A DNA stretch of 64,000 nt from Streptomyces carpinensis. GTDB taxonomy: Bacteria > Actinomycetota > Actinomycetes > Streptomycetales > Streptomycetaceae. The notes beneath the pieces were generated by a model, which ran no database searches, was not told the DNA's origin, and was given only the letters and a program-made list of their open reading frames with translations. The position numbers and the translations under genes are program-made. Every line of letters begins with the position of its first letter. The first letter of the stretch is position 1. The stretch is taken from NCBI RefSeq assembly GCF_002154505.1, contig NZ_MUBM01000017.1, forward strand, positions 27,307-91,306, written 5' to 3'. This document shows positions 18,180-26,692 of the stretch, piece by piece.

Positions 18180-18932
18180 TCAGGCGGTGGTCCGCCGGCG
18201 GCCGGCGAACGCGCCGTACGCCAGGCCCGCAGCGCCGACGACGACACCGACGACACCGAGGACGCGAGCCGCGGTGTCACTGCTGCTCATGTGGCTCATG
18301 GCGGTGGCCGTGGTCTCCTGGACGACGGGCTTGGAGTCGTCGGTGGCTTGCTGGGCCGCAGCTGCGGGGGCGTCGCTGTCGGCGGCGGCAGCCAACTGGA
18401 GTACGGGCGCCGGGTTGTCGGGCTCGGCCTGTCCGTTCTGCGGCACCTCGATCCAGCGGACGACCTCCTTGTCGGAGTACGTCTGCAGTGCCTTGAAGAC
18501 GAGCTGGTCGGCGTCCTCGGGCAGCTGGCCGACGGAGACCGGGAACTTCTGGAAGTAGCCCGGCTCGACGCCCTTGCCGTCGGCGGTCCAGGTGACCTTG
18601 GTGACGGCCTCGGAGATCTCCTTGCCGTGCACCTGCAGCGGCTTGGCCAGCTTGGACTTGGTGATCTGGATCTTCCAGCCGTCCATCGGCTGCGGGGCGA
18701 CCGAGGACAGCGGGTGGTCGGTGGGGAAGTTGACCTCCAGCTTGGTGGTGGAGGCGTTGTCGCGCTCGTTGGGGACCTTGAAGTCGACGACGGTGTAGCC
18801 GCCCTTGGCCGCGGTACCCTCCGGCTGCACGGAGACGTGCGCGAACGCGGGGACGGACACGGCGAGGACGGCCGCGCCCGCGAGGACGCCGACGGTGGCG
18901 AGCCGAGAGGTCTTGCGGCTGACGGCCTTCAT
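18180..18932 (-). CDS. YcnI-like (DUF1775) copper-associated membrane-anchored protein
   Basis: 250 aa. An N-terminal signal peptide (ATVGVLAGAAVLAVSVPAFA) ends just before AHVSVQPEG. The YcnI family binds copper through this mature N-terminal His, and the family pattern of a hydrophobic VVDFKVPNE strand follows. The DUF1775 domain spans about 33-175, then a low-complexity Ala/Asp/Thr linker, then one C-terminal membrane helix (VLGVVGVVVGAAGLAYGAFA) with a basic end RRRTTA. ATG 18932 is preferred; GTG 18944 is an alternative. YcnI is often next to a CopC/CopD-type gene, but none is here, perhaps because of the rearranged surroundings. Confidence 0.88.
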   Translation of the reverse strand: MKAVSRKTSRLATVGVLAGAAVLAVSVPAFAHVSVQPEGTAAKGGYTVVDFKVPNERDNASTTKLEVNFPTDHPLSSVAPQPMDGWKIQITKSKLAKPLQVHGKEISEAVTKVTWTADGKGVEPGYFQKFPVSVGQLPEDADQLVFKALQTYSDKEVVRWIEVPQNGQAEPDNPAPVLQLAAAADSDAPAAAAQQATDDSKPVVQETTATAMSHMSSSDTAARVLGVVGVVVGAAGLAYGAFAGRRRTTA

Positions 18933-19157
18933 GGCAGAGGGCACTCCACATCGGGTCAGTTCCAGTGGTCACCGGTGCATACCCGAGCGTGGCAGTGGTG
19001 AAGAGCAACGCGCGAGCGCATGTGGGTGACCCTGTCCGGAGGTGGACACGCGCGCGTGCCGCACGAGGACGGTCGCTGCGTCAGGCAACGCTGGCCCCGT
19101 CGTGGCGGTAGCGTTGTCGGCCGGATGGGATCTCGTACCGAGGCATGGGGGCGATTC

Positions 19158-19604
19158 ATGAACCAGCAGTTGAACCTGGTCACATTGGGTGTCGAGAACT
19201 TGAAGGTCAGCCGCCAGTTCTACAGCCATGGCCTGGGCTGGACACCGCTGCTCGATCTGGATGAGATCGTCTTCTACCAGATCGGCAAGGGCCTGGTCCT
19301 GGCGCTCTTCCCTCTGGCTGACCTCGGTGCCGACACCGGACATCCGGCGACAGCGGGCACGCCCTTCACCCTCGCCCAGAACCTCGACTCACCCGCCGAA
19401 GTCGACGAGGCCGTGCAGCGGGCCCGTGCGGCAGGGGCGACTGTCCTCAAAGAACCGCAACGCGCGGCGTTCGGCGGCTACCACGGCTACTTCGCGGACC
19501 CCGATGGCCACCGCTGGGAGGTGTGCCACAACCCTGGCTGGTCGGTCGCGGACGACGGCACCGTGACACTGACGGCTGTCGAGGCGGCGGACGCGCAGGA
19601 TTGA
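19158..19604 (+). CDS. VOC-family (glyoxalase/bleomycin resistance-type) protein
   Basis: 148 aa with one vicinal-oxygen-chelate fold. It opens with LNLVTLGVENLKVSRQFYSHGLGW, the usual first beta-alpha-beta unit, and ends with the second unit YHGYFADPDGHRWEVCHNP. The metal-ligand Glu of the second unit is present (WEVCHN). Members are dioxygenases, isomerases or drug-binding proteins, so the function is open. ATG 19158 follows GGGGG. It is the last intact gene in the segment between the tRNA-Sec repeat copies. Confidence 0.85.
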   Translation: MNQQLNLVTLGVENLKVSRQFYSHGLGWTPLLDLDEIVFYQIGKGLVLALFPLADLGADTGHPATAGTPFTLAQNLDSPAEVDEAVQRARAAGATVLKEPQRAAFGGYHGYFADPDGHRWEVCHNPGWSVADDGTVTLTAVEAADAQD

Positions 19605-20004
19605 TGCCGTTTCGACCCTCTTGGCCGTCGAGCTGTGCGGCGCTGAACACCGCCGCGGGCCGATCCGCTGCTCCCGCCGCAGCCGCACGACCCTGCTTCC
19701 GCGGTTCAGCGAAGAAGGCCTCCAGACAATAGCTGTACGCAGAGTGATCGAGCCCTCCGTACAGGCCGACCGGCCGCCCTCCGCTCCGCAGGCCTGGGCG
19801 GTACGGTCACGGCCCTCCGGCAGCAACTTGCCGGAAGGCTCGGTCGTTCAGGGCGATCTGCACTCACCGCTGTTGGGCCAGGAGACTCGCCCGCCGCCCG
19901 CTCGGCCCGGACCGGACCGAGCCGCATTCACCGGCATTCAGAGCCATCGAGCGTCATCGAGACGACGCCATTTGTCCCAGTTCACTGCCTTGTCGCAGGC
20001 CACG
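19605..20004. other. intergenic, nothing supportable
   Basis: 400 bp between the VOC gene and the 3' end of selB. Readings through it lack GC3 bias and conserved motifs. It belongs to the segment bounded by the tRNA-Sec repeats. Confidence 0.5.
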
Positions 20005-21822
20005 TCAGAGAGTCGGGGCCGATTCCCGTCCGCCTTCGTCCCTCTCCCCCGTACGGCAGCGTCTGCGCTGGGCGTCGACGCGTTCCGTCAGTCCCCGGGC
20101 GTCGAGGAACTCCAGCAGCGGGACGGCGACCCTGCGGGTGGTGTCGAGCGCCTTGCGGGCCTCGCTGAGGGTGAAGGGCTGCGGCAGTCCGCGGAGCACC
20201 TCGGCGGCCCGGGCGTCCGACCCCGGGAGCAGGACGACGGCGTCGGTGATCCGCAGCAGCGCGCCCGCGCGGACGGCGGCGGCCACGGTCCGGCGGGTGA
20301 GCCCGAGTTCCGTGAGCCGGTCGGCCTCCGGCGCGCGGAACGGCGCCTTCTCCAGCTCCTGCCGTACCGCGTCGACGGCGGCCTGGACGGGCGGGGGCAG
20401 GCAGGGGCTGCTGCTGTCGGGGCGGTACAACCGGCCCTGACGGCACAGCAGTCGGCTGTCGCCCGGGGTGTCGGCCAGGGCGTCCACCAGGGCCCGGTCG
20501 GGAAGCCCCAGCAGCCGCCGGGCCGCCTCGGTCGGCAGGCCCGGTTCCATGGGGTGCTGCCGTGCGTGCCGCTCGACCTCGGCGGCCAGGCGCTCGCGCA
20601 GCCGGGCCCAGTGCGCCGGGTCGGCGAGCCAGTCGCCGGTGACCGGCTCGCCGGGCGCGGGCACACCCATCGCCAGCAGGTCCGTACGGCGGACGAGCCG
20701 GCGGCGCCGCAGTTCCGCCGCGCCGTCGGGACGCCCCGTCATCTCCGCCAGCTGCGCCGCCCTGGCCCGGCCCGCGCCCCGCCGGGCCAGGCGCGGTGGG
20801 CGCACGTCCAGCACGACCACGGCGAAGGGCGGGCGTCCGCCGCCCGGTTCGCGCAGCACCGCCCGGTCCCCGACGCGCAGCGGCAGCGGCCGGCTCAGCG
20901 TCAGCCTGGCGGTGTCGTCGCCCAGGGGTCGGACGGTCACGGGCACCGCGGCGGTGCCGATGTGCAGGCCCACCGTCCGGGGCAGCCGGTCCACGGTCTC
21001 GCCGGTGACGCGGACGTCGACCAGGCCGGTGAGCAGCCACCGGTCCGGGGCCAGCAGCACCTGACCGCGCCGCAGCTCACCGTCCCGGTCCCCGTGCACG
21101 TTGACCGCCACCCGCGCCACCCCGCTGACGACGGTCCGCTCCTGCTGGAGGCACTGCAGTCCGCGCACCCGCAGCACCGCCGAGCCGTCGCCGGTCGCCA
21201 GCCGGTCCCCGATGCGCAGGGTGCCGGCGCCCAGCGTGCCCGTCACGACGGTGCCGTGTCCGCGCACCGTGAAGGCCCGGTCCAGCCACAGCCGTACGTC
21301 GGCGTCGGCGGACGGTACGGGCAGCGTGCGGGCGAGCCGGGACAGCTCGGTGCGCAGGCCGTCCAGTCCGGCGCCGGTCACCGCGCTCACCGCGACGGAG
21401 GGGACGGGACCCAGCGAGGTCTCGGCCAGCCGCCGCAGCGCGTCGGCGCGCACCGGTTCGGGGTCGGCGAGATCGCTGCGGGTCACGGCGAGCACGGCGT
21501 GCCGTACGCCGAGGGCGTCCAGGATCGCCAGGTGCTCCTGCGACTGGGGCTGCCACCCCTGGTCGGCGGCGACCACGAACAGCACGGCGGGCACGGGACC
21601 GACCCCGGCCAGCATGGTGGCCACGAACCTCTCATGCCCCGGCACGTCCACGAAGGCCAGGTGCTCGCCGTCCGCGTCCGGCCCCGTCCATACGAAGCCG
21701 AGGTCGAGGGTGAGTCCGCGGCGCTGTTCCTCCGCGTAGCGGTCGGGCTCCATCCCGGTCAGCGCCCGCACCAGGGCGGACTTGCCGTGGTCGACGTGGC
21801 CCGCGGTGGCCAGAACCCGCAT
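20005..21822 (-). CDS. selB: selenocysteine-specific elongation factor SelB
   Basis: GTPase that carries Sec-tRNA to UGA codons bearing a SECIS, 605 aa. The N-terminal GTPase domain shows G1 GHVDHGKS (8-15), G3 DVPGHERF and the TRSD form of the G4 motif. EF-Tu-like beta-barrel domains follow (HGTVVTGTL, GLQCLQQER). The C-terminal third contains winged-helix repeats that bind the SECIS hairpin. ATG 21822 has AGGTGG 5 nt upstream; GTG 21831 is possible. The start lies just after the selA stop (TAG, 21832-21834), so selA-selB form an operon. The last 12 codons lie in the right repeat copy, so the C-terminal tail may differ from the ancestral one. Confidence 0.95.
   Translation of the reverse strand: MRVLATAGHVDHGKSALVRALTGMEPDRYAEEQRRGLTLDLGFVWTGPDADGEHLAFVDVPGHERFVATMLAGVGPVPAVLFVVAADQGWQPQSQEHLAILDALGVRHAVLAVTRSDLADPEPVRADALRRLAETSLGPVPSVAVSAVTGAGLDGLRTELSRLARTLPVPSADADVRLWLDRAFTVRGHGTVVTGTLGAGTLRIGDRLATGDGSAVLRVRGLQCLQQERTVVSGVARVAVNVHGDRDGELRRGQVLLAPDRWLLTGLVDVRVTGETVDRLPRTVGLHIGTAAVPVTVRPLGDDTARLTLSRPLPLRVGDRAVLREPGGGRPPFAVVVLDVRPPRLARRGAGRARAAQLAEMTGRPDGAAELRRRRLVRRTDLLAMGVPAPGEPVTGDWLADPAHWARLRERLAAEVERHARQHPMEPGLPTEAARRLLGLPDRALVDALADTPGDSRLLCRQGRLYRPDSSSPCLPPPVQAAVDAVRQELEKAPFRAPEADRLTELGLTRRTVAAAVRAGALLRITDAVVLLPGSDARAAEVLRGLPQPFTLSEARKALDTTRRVAVPLLEFLDARGLTERVDAQRRRCRTGERDEGGRESAPTL
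20020..20040 (+). repeat. attachment-site-like direct repeat, selB copy
   Basis: Second copy of the 21-nt sequence from the tRNA-Sec 3' end (20/21 identical to 17092-17112), 2928 bp away in the same orientation. It falls within the final codons of selB on the opposite strand. This is what insertion of an element into the tRNA-Sec 3' end, originally lying beside selB, would leave. Confidence 0.75.
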
Positions 21823-21831
21823 GGCGCCCAC

Positions 21832-23241
21832 CTACCTTTCCGCCCTCGGGGTGGCCGACCGTACGGCCTCGGCCAGCCGGTCGTCGTCCTCCTGTGCCAC
21901 CGCCCGCAGGTCCAGCAGGCATCGCCCGGCCTCCAGGCGGCCCACCACGGGGACGGTGCCGGTGCGCAGCACGGCCGCGTACGGCTCCGGCAGCGACAGG
22001 GCGGCGCTGGGCAGGGTCACGCCCGGTGCGCCCCCGCCGCCGACCGTGGCGGTGCTGGCGACGGCCCGTACGTCGGCACCGGCGGCGCTCAGCGCGGCGG
22101 CGAGCCGTTCGGCGCGGCGCATGAGTTCCCGCGGGTCGGCGGTCAGGGACGCGGCGGTCGGGGTGCCGGGGCCCGTGAGGGTCGCCTCCAGCGCGGCCAG
22201 GGTGAGCTTGTCCACGCGCAGCGCACGGGCCAGGGGGTGCCGGGACACGGCGCGGACGATGTCCTCGTCGCCGAGGAGCAGTCCGCACTGGGGTCCGCCG
22301 AGCAGCTTGTCCCCGCTGGCGGTGACCAGCGACGCGCCGGCCCTCAGCTGCGTCTCGGCATCGGGCTCGTCGGGCAGCAGCGGGTGCGGGGCGAGCAGCC
22401 CGGAGCCGATGTCGACGACCACCGGCACGCCGAGTGCCGCCAGTTCGCGGGTCCCGGCGGCGCGGGTGAAGCCGGTGATGCGGAAGTTGGAGGGGTGGAC
22501 CTTCAGGACGAAGGCGGTCTGAGGGCCGATGGCGTCGGCGTAGTCCTCGACGCCCGTGCGGTTGGTGGTCCCGACCTCGCGGAGCCGGGCACCGGTGGAG
22601 ACCAGCAGGTCCGGCAGCCGGAAGCCGTCCCCGATCTCCACCATCTCCCCGCGGCTGATGACGATCTCCCGGCCGGTGGCGAGCGCGGTGGCGGCGAGGA
22701 CGAGGGCGGCGGCGCCGTTGTTGACGACGTGTGCCGCGGCGGCGGACGGCACCCGGCCGCGCAGCGCGTCCAGGGCGGAGCGGCCCCGGCGGGCCCGGAC
22801 ACCGGTCCGCAGGTCCAGCTCGACGTCGGTGGGTCCGGCGGCGTCCAGCACCGCCTGCCGGGCCGCCGCCGACAGCGACGCCCGGCCGAGGTTGGTGTGC
22901 AGCAGCACGCCGGTGGCGTTGATCACCGGTCGCAGCCCGCAGGCCGCGCGCGGCAGCAGCGTCACCGCCCTGTCCGCCACCTCCTCGGGCGGGAGCCCGC
23001 CGTGGCGAGCCTGCCGCTGTGCCTGCCGGACGGCGGCTTTCACGGGTCCCGGCCCCAGCCGCGCCGCCGCCTCCAACAGGCGCGGGTCGCGCAGGACGGC
23101 ATCGGTGCGCGGAATCCGCCGTCGCGGGTCGGTGTCGGTGCCCGCCCGCGTGGGCCCGGAACGGTGGCCGGGGCCGTCGCCTCCGGCCGGTCCCGCGCCG
23201 TGCCGATCCGTCTCGCTCTCCTCCGCGACCCGCTGGTCCAC
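21832..23241 (-). CDS. selA: L-seryl-tRNA(Sec) selenium transferase
   Basis: PLP enzyme converting Ser-tRNA(Sec) to Sec-tRNA(Sec) with selenophosphate. 469 aa from GTG 23241, which has GGAGGGG 4 nt upstream; a longer in-frame reading to 23328 has a low-quality N-terminus. The PLP lysine is K312 in TASGDKLLGGPQ. Other family features are INATGVLLHTNLGRA, VNNGAAALVL, EVGTTNRTGVEDY and VDIGSGLL. It heads the selA-selB operon. Confidence 0.95.
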   Translation of the reverse strand: MDQRVAEESETDRHGAGPAGGDGPGHRSGPTRAGTDTDPRRRIPRTDAVLRDPRLLEAAARLGPGPVKAAVRQAQRQARHGGLPPEEVADRAVTLLPRAACGLRPVINATGVLLHTNLGRASLSAAARQAVLDAAGPTDVELDLRTGVRARRGRSALDALRGRVPSAAAAHVVNNGAAALVLAATALATGREIVISRGEMVEIGDGFRLPDLLVSTGARLREVGTTNRTGVEDYADAIGPQTAFVLKVHPSNFRITGFTRAAGTRELAALGVPVVVDIGSGLLAPHPLLPDEPDAETQLRAGASLVTASGDKLLGGPQCGLLLGDEDIVRAVSRHPLARALRVDKLTLAALEATLTGPGTPTAASLTADPRELMRRAERLAAALSAAGADVRAVASTATVGGGGAPGVTLPSAALSLPEPYAAVLRTGTVPVVGRLEAGRCLLDLRAVAQEDDDRLAEAVRSATPRAER

Positions 23242-23400
23242 GCGGCCCCTCCGTTCCTGGCCCGGCCTCACGGCTGTGCAGGCGCCACGCCCATCGTCTC
23301 CCGGTCCCCGCGGCCGCCCGTACGACACGCCGGTACCCCGGCAGCGGCGGGCGATGCGTCCGCACGCTCGGGGCCGACCGCGTGCCGGCCGCCCCCGCTG

Positions 23401-23843
23401 TCACGGAGGCGGCCGGTTGCCGAAGGTGCTGTCGTCAGGGGTCGAGGGACCGGTCGTCCCTCGCGGGTCGTCGACGAAGTGGCTCTGCACGGCGCGCCAG
23501 CGGTCCCGGAAGCCCTGTTCCTCGTCCGCAGTCGGCAGCCGGGGTGTCTCCTCGTCGGGAGCCGTCGGCTGCGCCGGGGCCGTGTCCGTGCCCGTTGCCG
23601 GAGTGGTGCCGGTGTCCCTGTCCGTACCTGCGGTGGTGGACTGCTCCCCGGTGGGTCGCCGAGTCGCGCCTCGCCCGTGCTCTCGCCGGGACAGACCGGG
23701 GCCGTGGAGGCAGCTCCCTCCGGCTGTCCGGTGCCCGGTGGGCGTGGTGTGCCGTGGGCCGCCGGGCCACCGGAGGTCTCCTGGGCGAGACCCTCGGGGG
23801 ACGGACCGCCACCGAAGCGGCTCGGTTTCTCGTTGCTGCGCAC
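23401..23843 (-). pseudogene. frameshifted small conserved protein, C-terminus apparently lost
   Basis: Reading begins at GTG 23843 (GGAGG 10 nt upstream) as VRSNEKPSRFGGGPSPEGLA and keeps good codon bias to about 23645. There the bias and protein sense switch to another minus frame, giving TDRDTGTTPATGTD, then DEEQGFRDRWRAVQSHFVDDPR and ending at TGA 23401. FRDRW-VQ-FVDDPR is a motif of small Streptomyces proteins that normally continue through an alpha-helical region; here the protein stops about 20 residues later. One indel near 23645 would restore a single frame. Either a pseudogene or a sequence error. Confidence 0.55.
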
Positions 23844-23923
23844 GGTGTTCCGTTCCTCCCTGCCGGGCGGGCGCCGCGCACCGGCCGCATCATGCGCATT
23901 CGTGACTCTTTCCCGGCGTTTCA

Positions 23924-24059
23924 TTCCTTTGCCGCGCACCCGTTTGCCCGCCCTCCATGCCTTCGCGGCACACCTGTTTGCCCATCCTCCATGCCTTCGC
24001 GGCGCATTTGTCTGCCCGCTTTGTACGTCTCAGTCGCGCACCCGTGCTGCGCGCCTGAG
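23924..24059. repeat. 34-bp imperfect tandem repeat, about four copies
   Basis: Units at 23924-23957, 23958-23991, 23992-24025 and 24026-24059. Units 2 and 3 share TGCCTTCGCGGC and TGCCC cores and the first three end in a CCTCCA/TTTGTA block. The 34-bp period is not a multiple of three and no good reading frame spans it, so it is non-coding. It lies in the 570-bp gap between the broken gene and the secreted-protein gene at 24414. That gap otherwise shows no gene. Confidence 0.7.
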
Positions 24060-24413
24060 TGCACTGCCACCTGCGCATGCCGTTCTCCTGCGCCTTTTCC
24101 GGCCGGAGCCAAGGGTGTTGCCGAGGCGCCGCTCGAGATGCCGACCGACCGCGATGCGGTTAGCGTCTTTAGATGAGAGCCGCAACGGGGGCACGCCCCG
24201 TCCGGCGTGGTCTCCACAGAGGGGGCCCGTTGCCACAACGCTCGCCCGTGGCATCCGACGCGGGCGGGAAGTGGCGTCGGAGACAGAGACGTGCTTCTCA
24301 CATACAGCGGCGACACCTCAGACCGCGCCGCACATTCCCATCCACTCGGTGCGCGCGGCCATCATCCTCGTGCGGTTGACTCGCGCGAGACGATGGAAGG
24401 AAAGGTATTTCCC

Positions 24414-24758
24414 ATGCGAGCACAGCGCGTTAGGCGTCTCTTCGCCGTGTCCGCGGCCGGCATCGTCCTGGCCGGTGGGGCTGCGATCGGCGCAGCGGGG
24501 ACCGCTTCGGCTCACGACTCGACCTACGACAGCCACTCCAGCTACAGCAGGGGCTGCGGCGGTGGCGACGACTGGTGGGGCGGCGGCGGAGACCACGGCG
24601 GCCGCGGCGGCCACCACGGGTACTACGGCGACCGCGGGGACTTCCGCGGCGGCGGAGACCACGGCGGCGACCATGGCGGCCGCGGTGACCACGGCGGCGA
24701 CCACGGTGGCGACCACGGTGGACGCGGCGGCGACCACGGTGGGCGCGGCGGCTACTGA
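24414..24758 (+). CDS. secreted Gly/His/Asp-rich repeat protein
   Basis: 114 aa. The signal peptide RVRRLFAVSAAGIVLAGGAAIGAAGTASA ends before HDSTYDSHSS. The mature part is nearly all Gly, His, Asp, Arg and Tyr, with about six GDHGG units between 24655 and 24745, plus GCGGGDDWWGGGGDHGG. His/Asp density suggests metal binding or a disordered surface role; neither is proven. ATG 24414 has GAAGGAAAGG upstream; ATG 24393 in the same frame would add seven residues. The DNA repeat itself is unstable in principle, so copy number may vary between strains. Confidence 0.78.
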   Translation: MRAQRVRRLFAVSAAGIVLAGGAAIGAAGTASAHDSTYDSHSSYSRGCGGGDDWWGGGGDHGGRGGHHGYYGDRGDFRGGGDHGGDHGGRGDHGGDHGGDHGGRGGDHGGRGGY

Positions 24759-24809
24759 GGCCGCTGGTCCGGGAACTGAGTCTCCGACGCACCACTGATC
24801 CAACAACAG

Positions 24810-24847
24810 CCGCGGTGTGCGATCCGGTACTGGACCGCACACCGCGG
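24810..24847. terminator. bidirectional hairpin terminator
   Basis: CCGCGGTGTGCG (24810-24821) pairs perfectly with CGCACACCGCGG (24836-24847) around a 14-nt loop. It sits between two convergent genes, 51 bp after the secreted-protein stop and 22 bp after the stop of the SRPBCC gene. Confidence 0.8.
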
Positions 24848-24869
24848 TGTGTCCGCACCCGCGCGGGAC

Positions 24870-25283
24870 TCAGCCGCTCGCGTTCTCGACGCGCAGCCGT
24901 ACCTGGTCCTCCAGCCGCCGCAGGCTGTCGTCGAGGGCCTGAAGAGCCGCCCGCTCGCCCGGGTCGTGGCTGTCCTCGAAGAACGACAGGTGCACGGTCA
25001 CCTCGCTGGCGCCGCCGCCGATGCCGGCGACCTGGAGCCAGCCCGCGTAACTGCCCTGCTCGCGGGTCCCCCACTCGATGCGCATCTGCTCGCGCTCGGC
25101 ACGCAGCAAGGCCGATGTGTCCTGGTCGGTCTGGTCCTCGTGCACCGTGACGGCGGGCGGTTCCTCGGCGTGCACGTGCAGGGCGTCCGGCAGCCAGGCG
25201 TCGAGCTGGCCGACGTTGGCGGCCTGGTCGAAGACCTGCTCCGGCTGAGCGGGCATCGTGCGTGAACGTTCGTACTCGGACAT
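24870..25283 (-). CDS. SRPBCC-family (polyketide cyclase-like) protein
   Basis: 137 aa. It begins MSEYERSRTMPAQPEQVFDQAANVGQLDAWLPD, the usual first strand and helix pair of START/SRPBCC folds. It ends with a helix, LQALDDSLRRLEDQVRLRVENAS, which closes the ligand cavity. Such proteins bind small hydrophobic ligands or act as cyclases. ATG 25283 has GAGG upstream. It ends beside a strong terminator. No specific function can be given. Confidence 0.82.
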   Translation of the reverse strand: MSEYERSRTMPAQPEQVFDQAANVGQLDAWLPDALHVHAEEPPAVTVHEDQTDQDTSALLRAEREQMRIEWGTREQGSYAGWLQVAGIGGGASEVTVHLSFFEDSHDPGERAALQALDDSLRRLEDQVRLRVENASG

Positions 25284-25370
25284 CGCGGCACCGTTCCTCT
25301 GCTGATCGGAGGCTGTACCTGGAACGCGTGCCCCTTCTGCCGCGGCCGAAAAGCTCCGGGAGCCGCCACG

Positions 25371-26558
25371 CTAGGGCGGTGCCGACCGCAGCGCGGACAG
25401 GACCGCCCAGACGACCGAGACGAACGGGACGGCGACGATGGCACCGATCACACCGGCGACGATGCTCCCGGCGATGACGGAGACGGCGACGACGAGCGGA
25501 TGCAGGCGGACCGCCCAGCTCATCACCAGGGGATGCAGGACGTGCCCCTCGATCTCGCCGATGACGACGATGAGCACCAGCACGGCCAGCGCCGTGATCG
25601 GGCCGCGCCCGGCCAGGGCGACAATCGTGGCCACGCCGAGCGCGACCGGCGAGCCCACCAGCGGCACGAACGTCGCGAAGAACTCCAGCAGCATCAGCGG
25701 CAGCGCGAGCGGCACCCGCAGCAGGAACAGGGCGACACCGACGAGTACGGCGTTGGAGGCGGCCACGAGGATGATGCCGCGGGTGTACCCGGCGAAGGCA
25801 CGCCAGGCCGCGTGTCCGGCCCGGTCCCACCTCGGGCGGGCCCCGCCGGGCAGCAGCACGTCGCGCACCCAGCGCCAGAGGCGGTCGCCGGAGTGGATGA
25901 AGAAGACCGAGATGAACAGCGCGAGCGCCCCCGCGGTCACCAGCTCCACGATGCGGCCCAGGCCGCTGAGGGCGCTGTTGAGCAGGCTCGCCCGGTGCGC
26001 GGACAGATAGGCCAGGAGCTGGTCCTGCAGCGCGGAGAGCTTGCCGTGACTGATCCGGAAGGGCGGGCGCTGAAGCCACTGCTCGATCCGGTGGATGCCG
26101 CCCCGCAGCTCGTTCGCCAGCTTCCCCCACTCCCCCGCCACCGCCTCGCCCACGAGGGCGAGCAGGCCGAACACGAACAGCATGCTGCCCACCAGGACGA
26201 CGGCGACGCACAGCGGCCGCGGCAGCAGCCGGTTCAGCAGGTCGGCGAGGGGACGCAGGACCGCGGTGACGACGAGCGCGATGAAGAAGGCCACCGCGAT
26301 GAGGTGGAAGCGGCCCAGGACCGTGAAGACGCCGTAGACGACGACGCCGACGAGGATGAGCCGCCAGGCGTAGGCCGCGGCGACGCGCAGCCAGGGCACC
26401 GTCCGCTCGGCCAGGGGGTGCTCGGCGGCGGGGACCGTCGTAGCGGAGCGCGAACGCGGCGGCAGCTTCACGGAGTGCGCCGGCCGGCTGCCCAGCACCA
26501 CCGGGCCCGACCGGCGCCCGCGGCGCCGCCCGGACGCCGGAGTGCCCGCATCCGCCAC
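25371..26558 (-). CDS. AI-2E/PerM-family membrane transporter
   Basis: 395 aa. A basic N-terminal tail of about 55 residues precedes about eight hydrophobic spans. The family-typical central soluble part (GIHRIEQWLQRPPFRISHGKLSALQDQLLAYLSAHRASL) lies at about 155-200, and the C-terminal conserved spans include FVPLVGSPVALGVATIVAL and IEGHVLHPLVMSWAVRLHPLVV. PF01594 members export AI-2-like signals or small ions, with few characterised. GTG 26558 has GGGAGG 4 nt before it. Confidence 0.88.
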   Translation of the reverse strand: MADAGTPASGRRRGRRSGPVVLGSRPAHSVKLPPRSRSATTVPAAEHPLAERTVPWLRVAAAYAWRLILVGVVVYGVFTVLGRFHLIAVAFFIALVVTAVLRPLADLLNRLLPRPLCVAVVLVGSMLFVFGLLALVGEAVAGEWGKLANELRGGIHRIEQWLQRPPFRISHGKLSALQDQLLAYLSAHRASLLNSALSGLGRIVELVTAGALALFISVFFIHSGDRLWRWVRDVLLPGGARPRWDRAGHAAWRAFAGYTRGIILVAASNAVLVGVALFLLRVPLALPLMLLEFFATFVPLVGSPVALGVATIVALAGRGPITALAVLVLIVVIGEIEGHVLHPLVMSWAVRLHPLVVAVSVIAGSIVAGVIGAIVAVPFVSVVWAVLSALRSAPP

Positions 26559-26692
26559 CGCGCCTCCCGTTGCCGACCGACGGTCACGTCCACAGCACGG
26601 TACGGGCCGCCCGGTCGGGTGTCCGGGCGCAACGCGCCAGGGCGCCGGTCATCGGGCGAACACGGATGCCCGTCCGGCGCAGGTGGCGCCGA

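Noticed and set aside
23924..24059. Repeat-containing coding gene
   Set aside because: 34-bp period breaks any reading frame and codon bias is poor in all frames.
19621..24798. Very long open frames antisense to selB/selA and others
   Set aside because: Open only because of high GC; codon bias and conserved motifs are on the minus strand (SelB, SelA).
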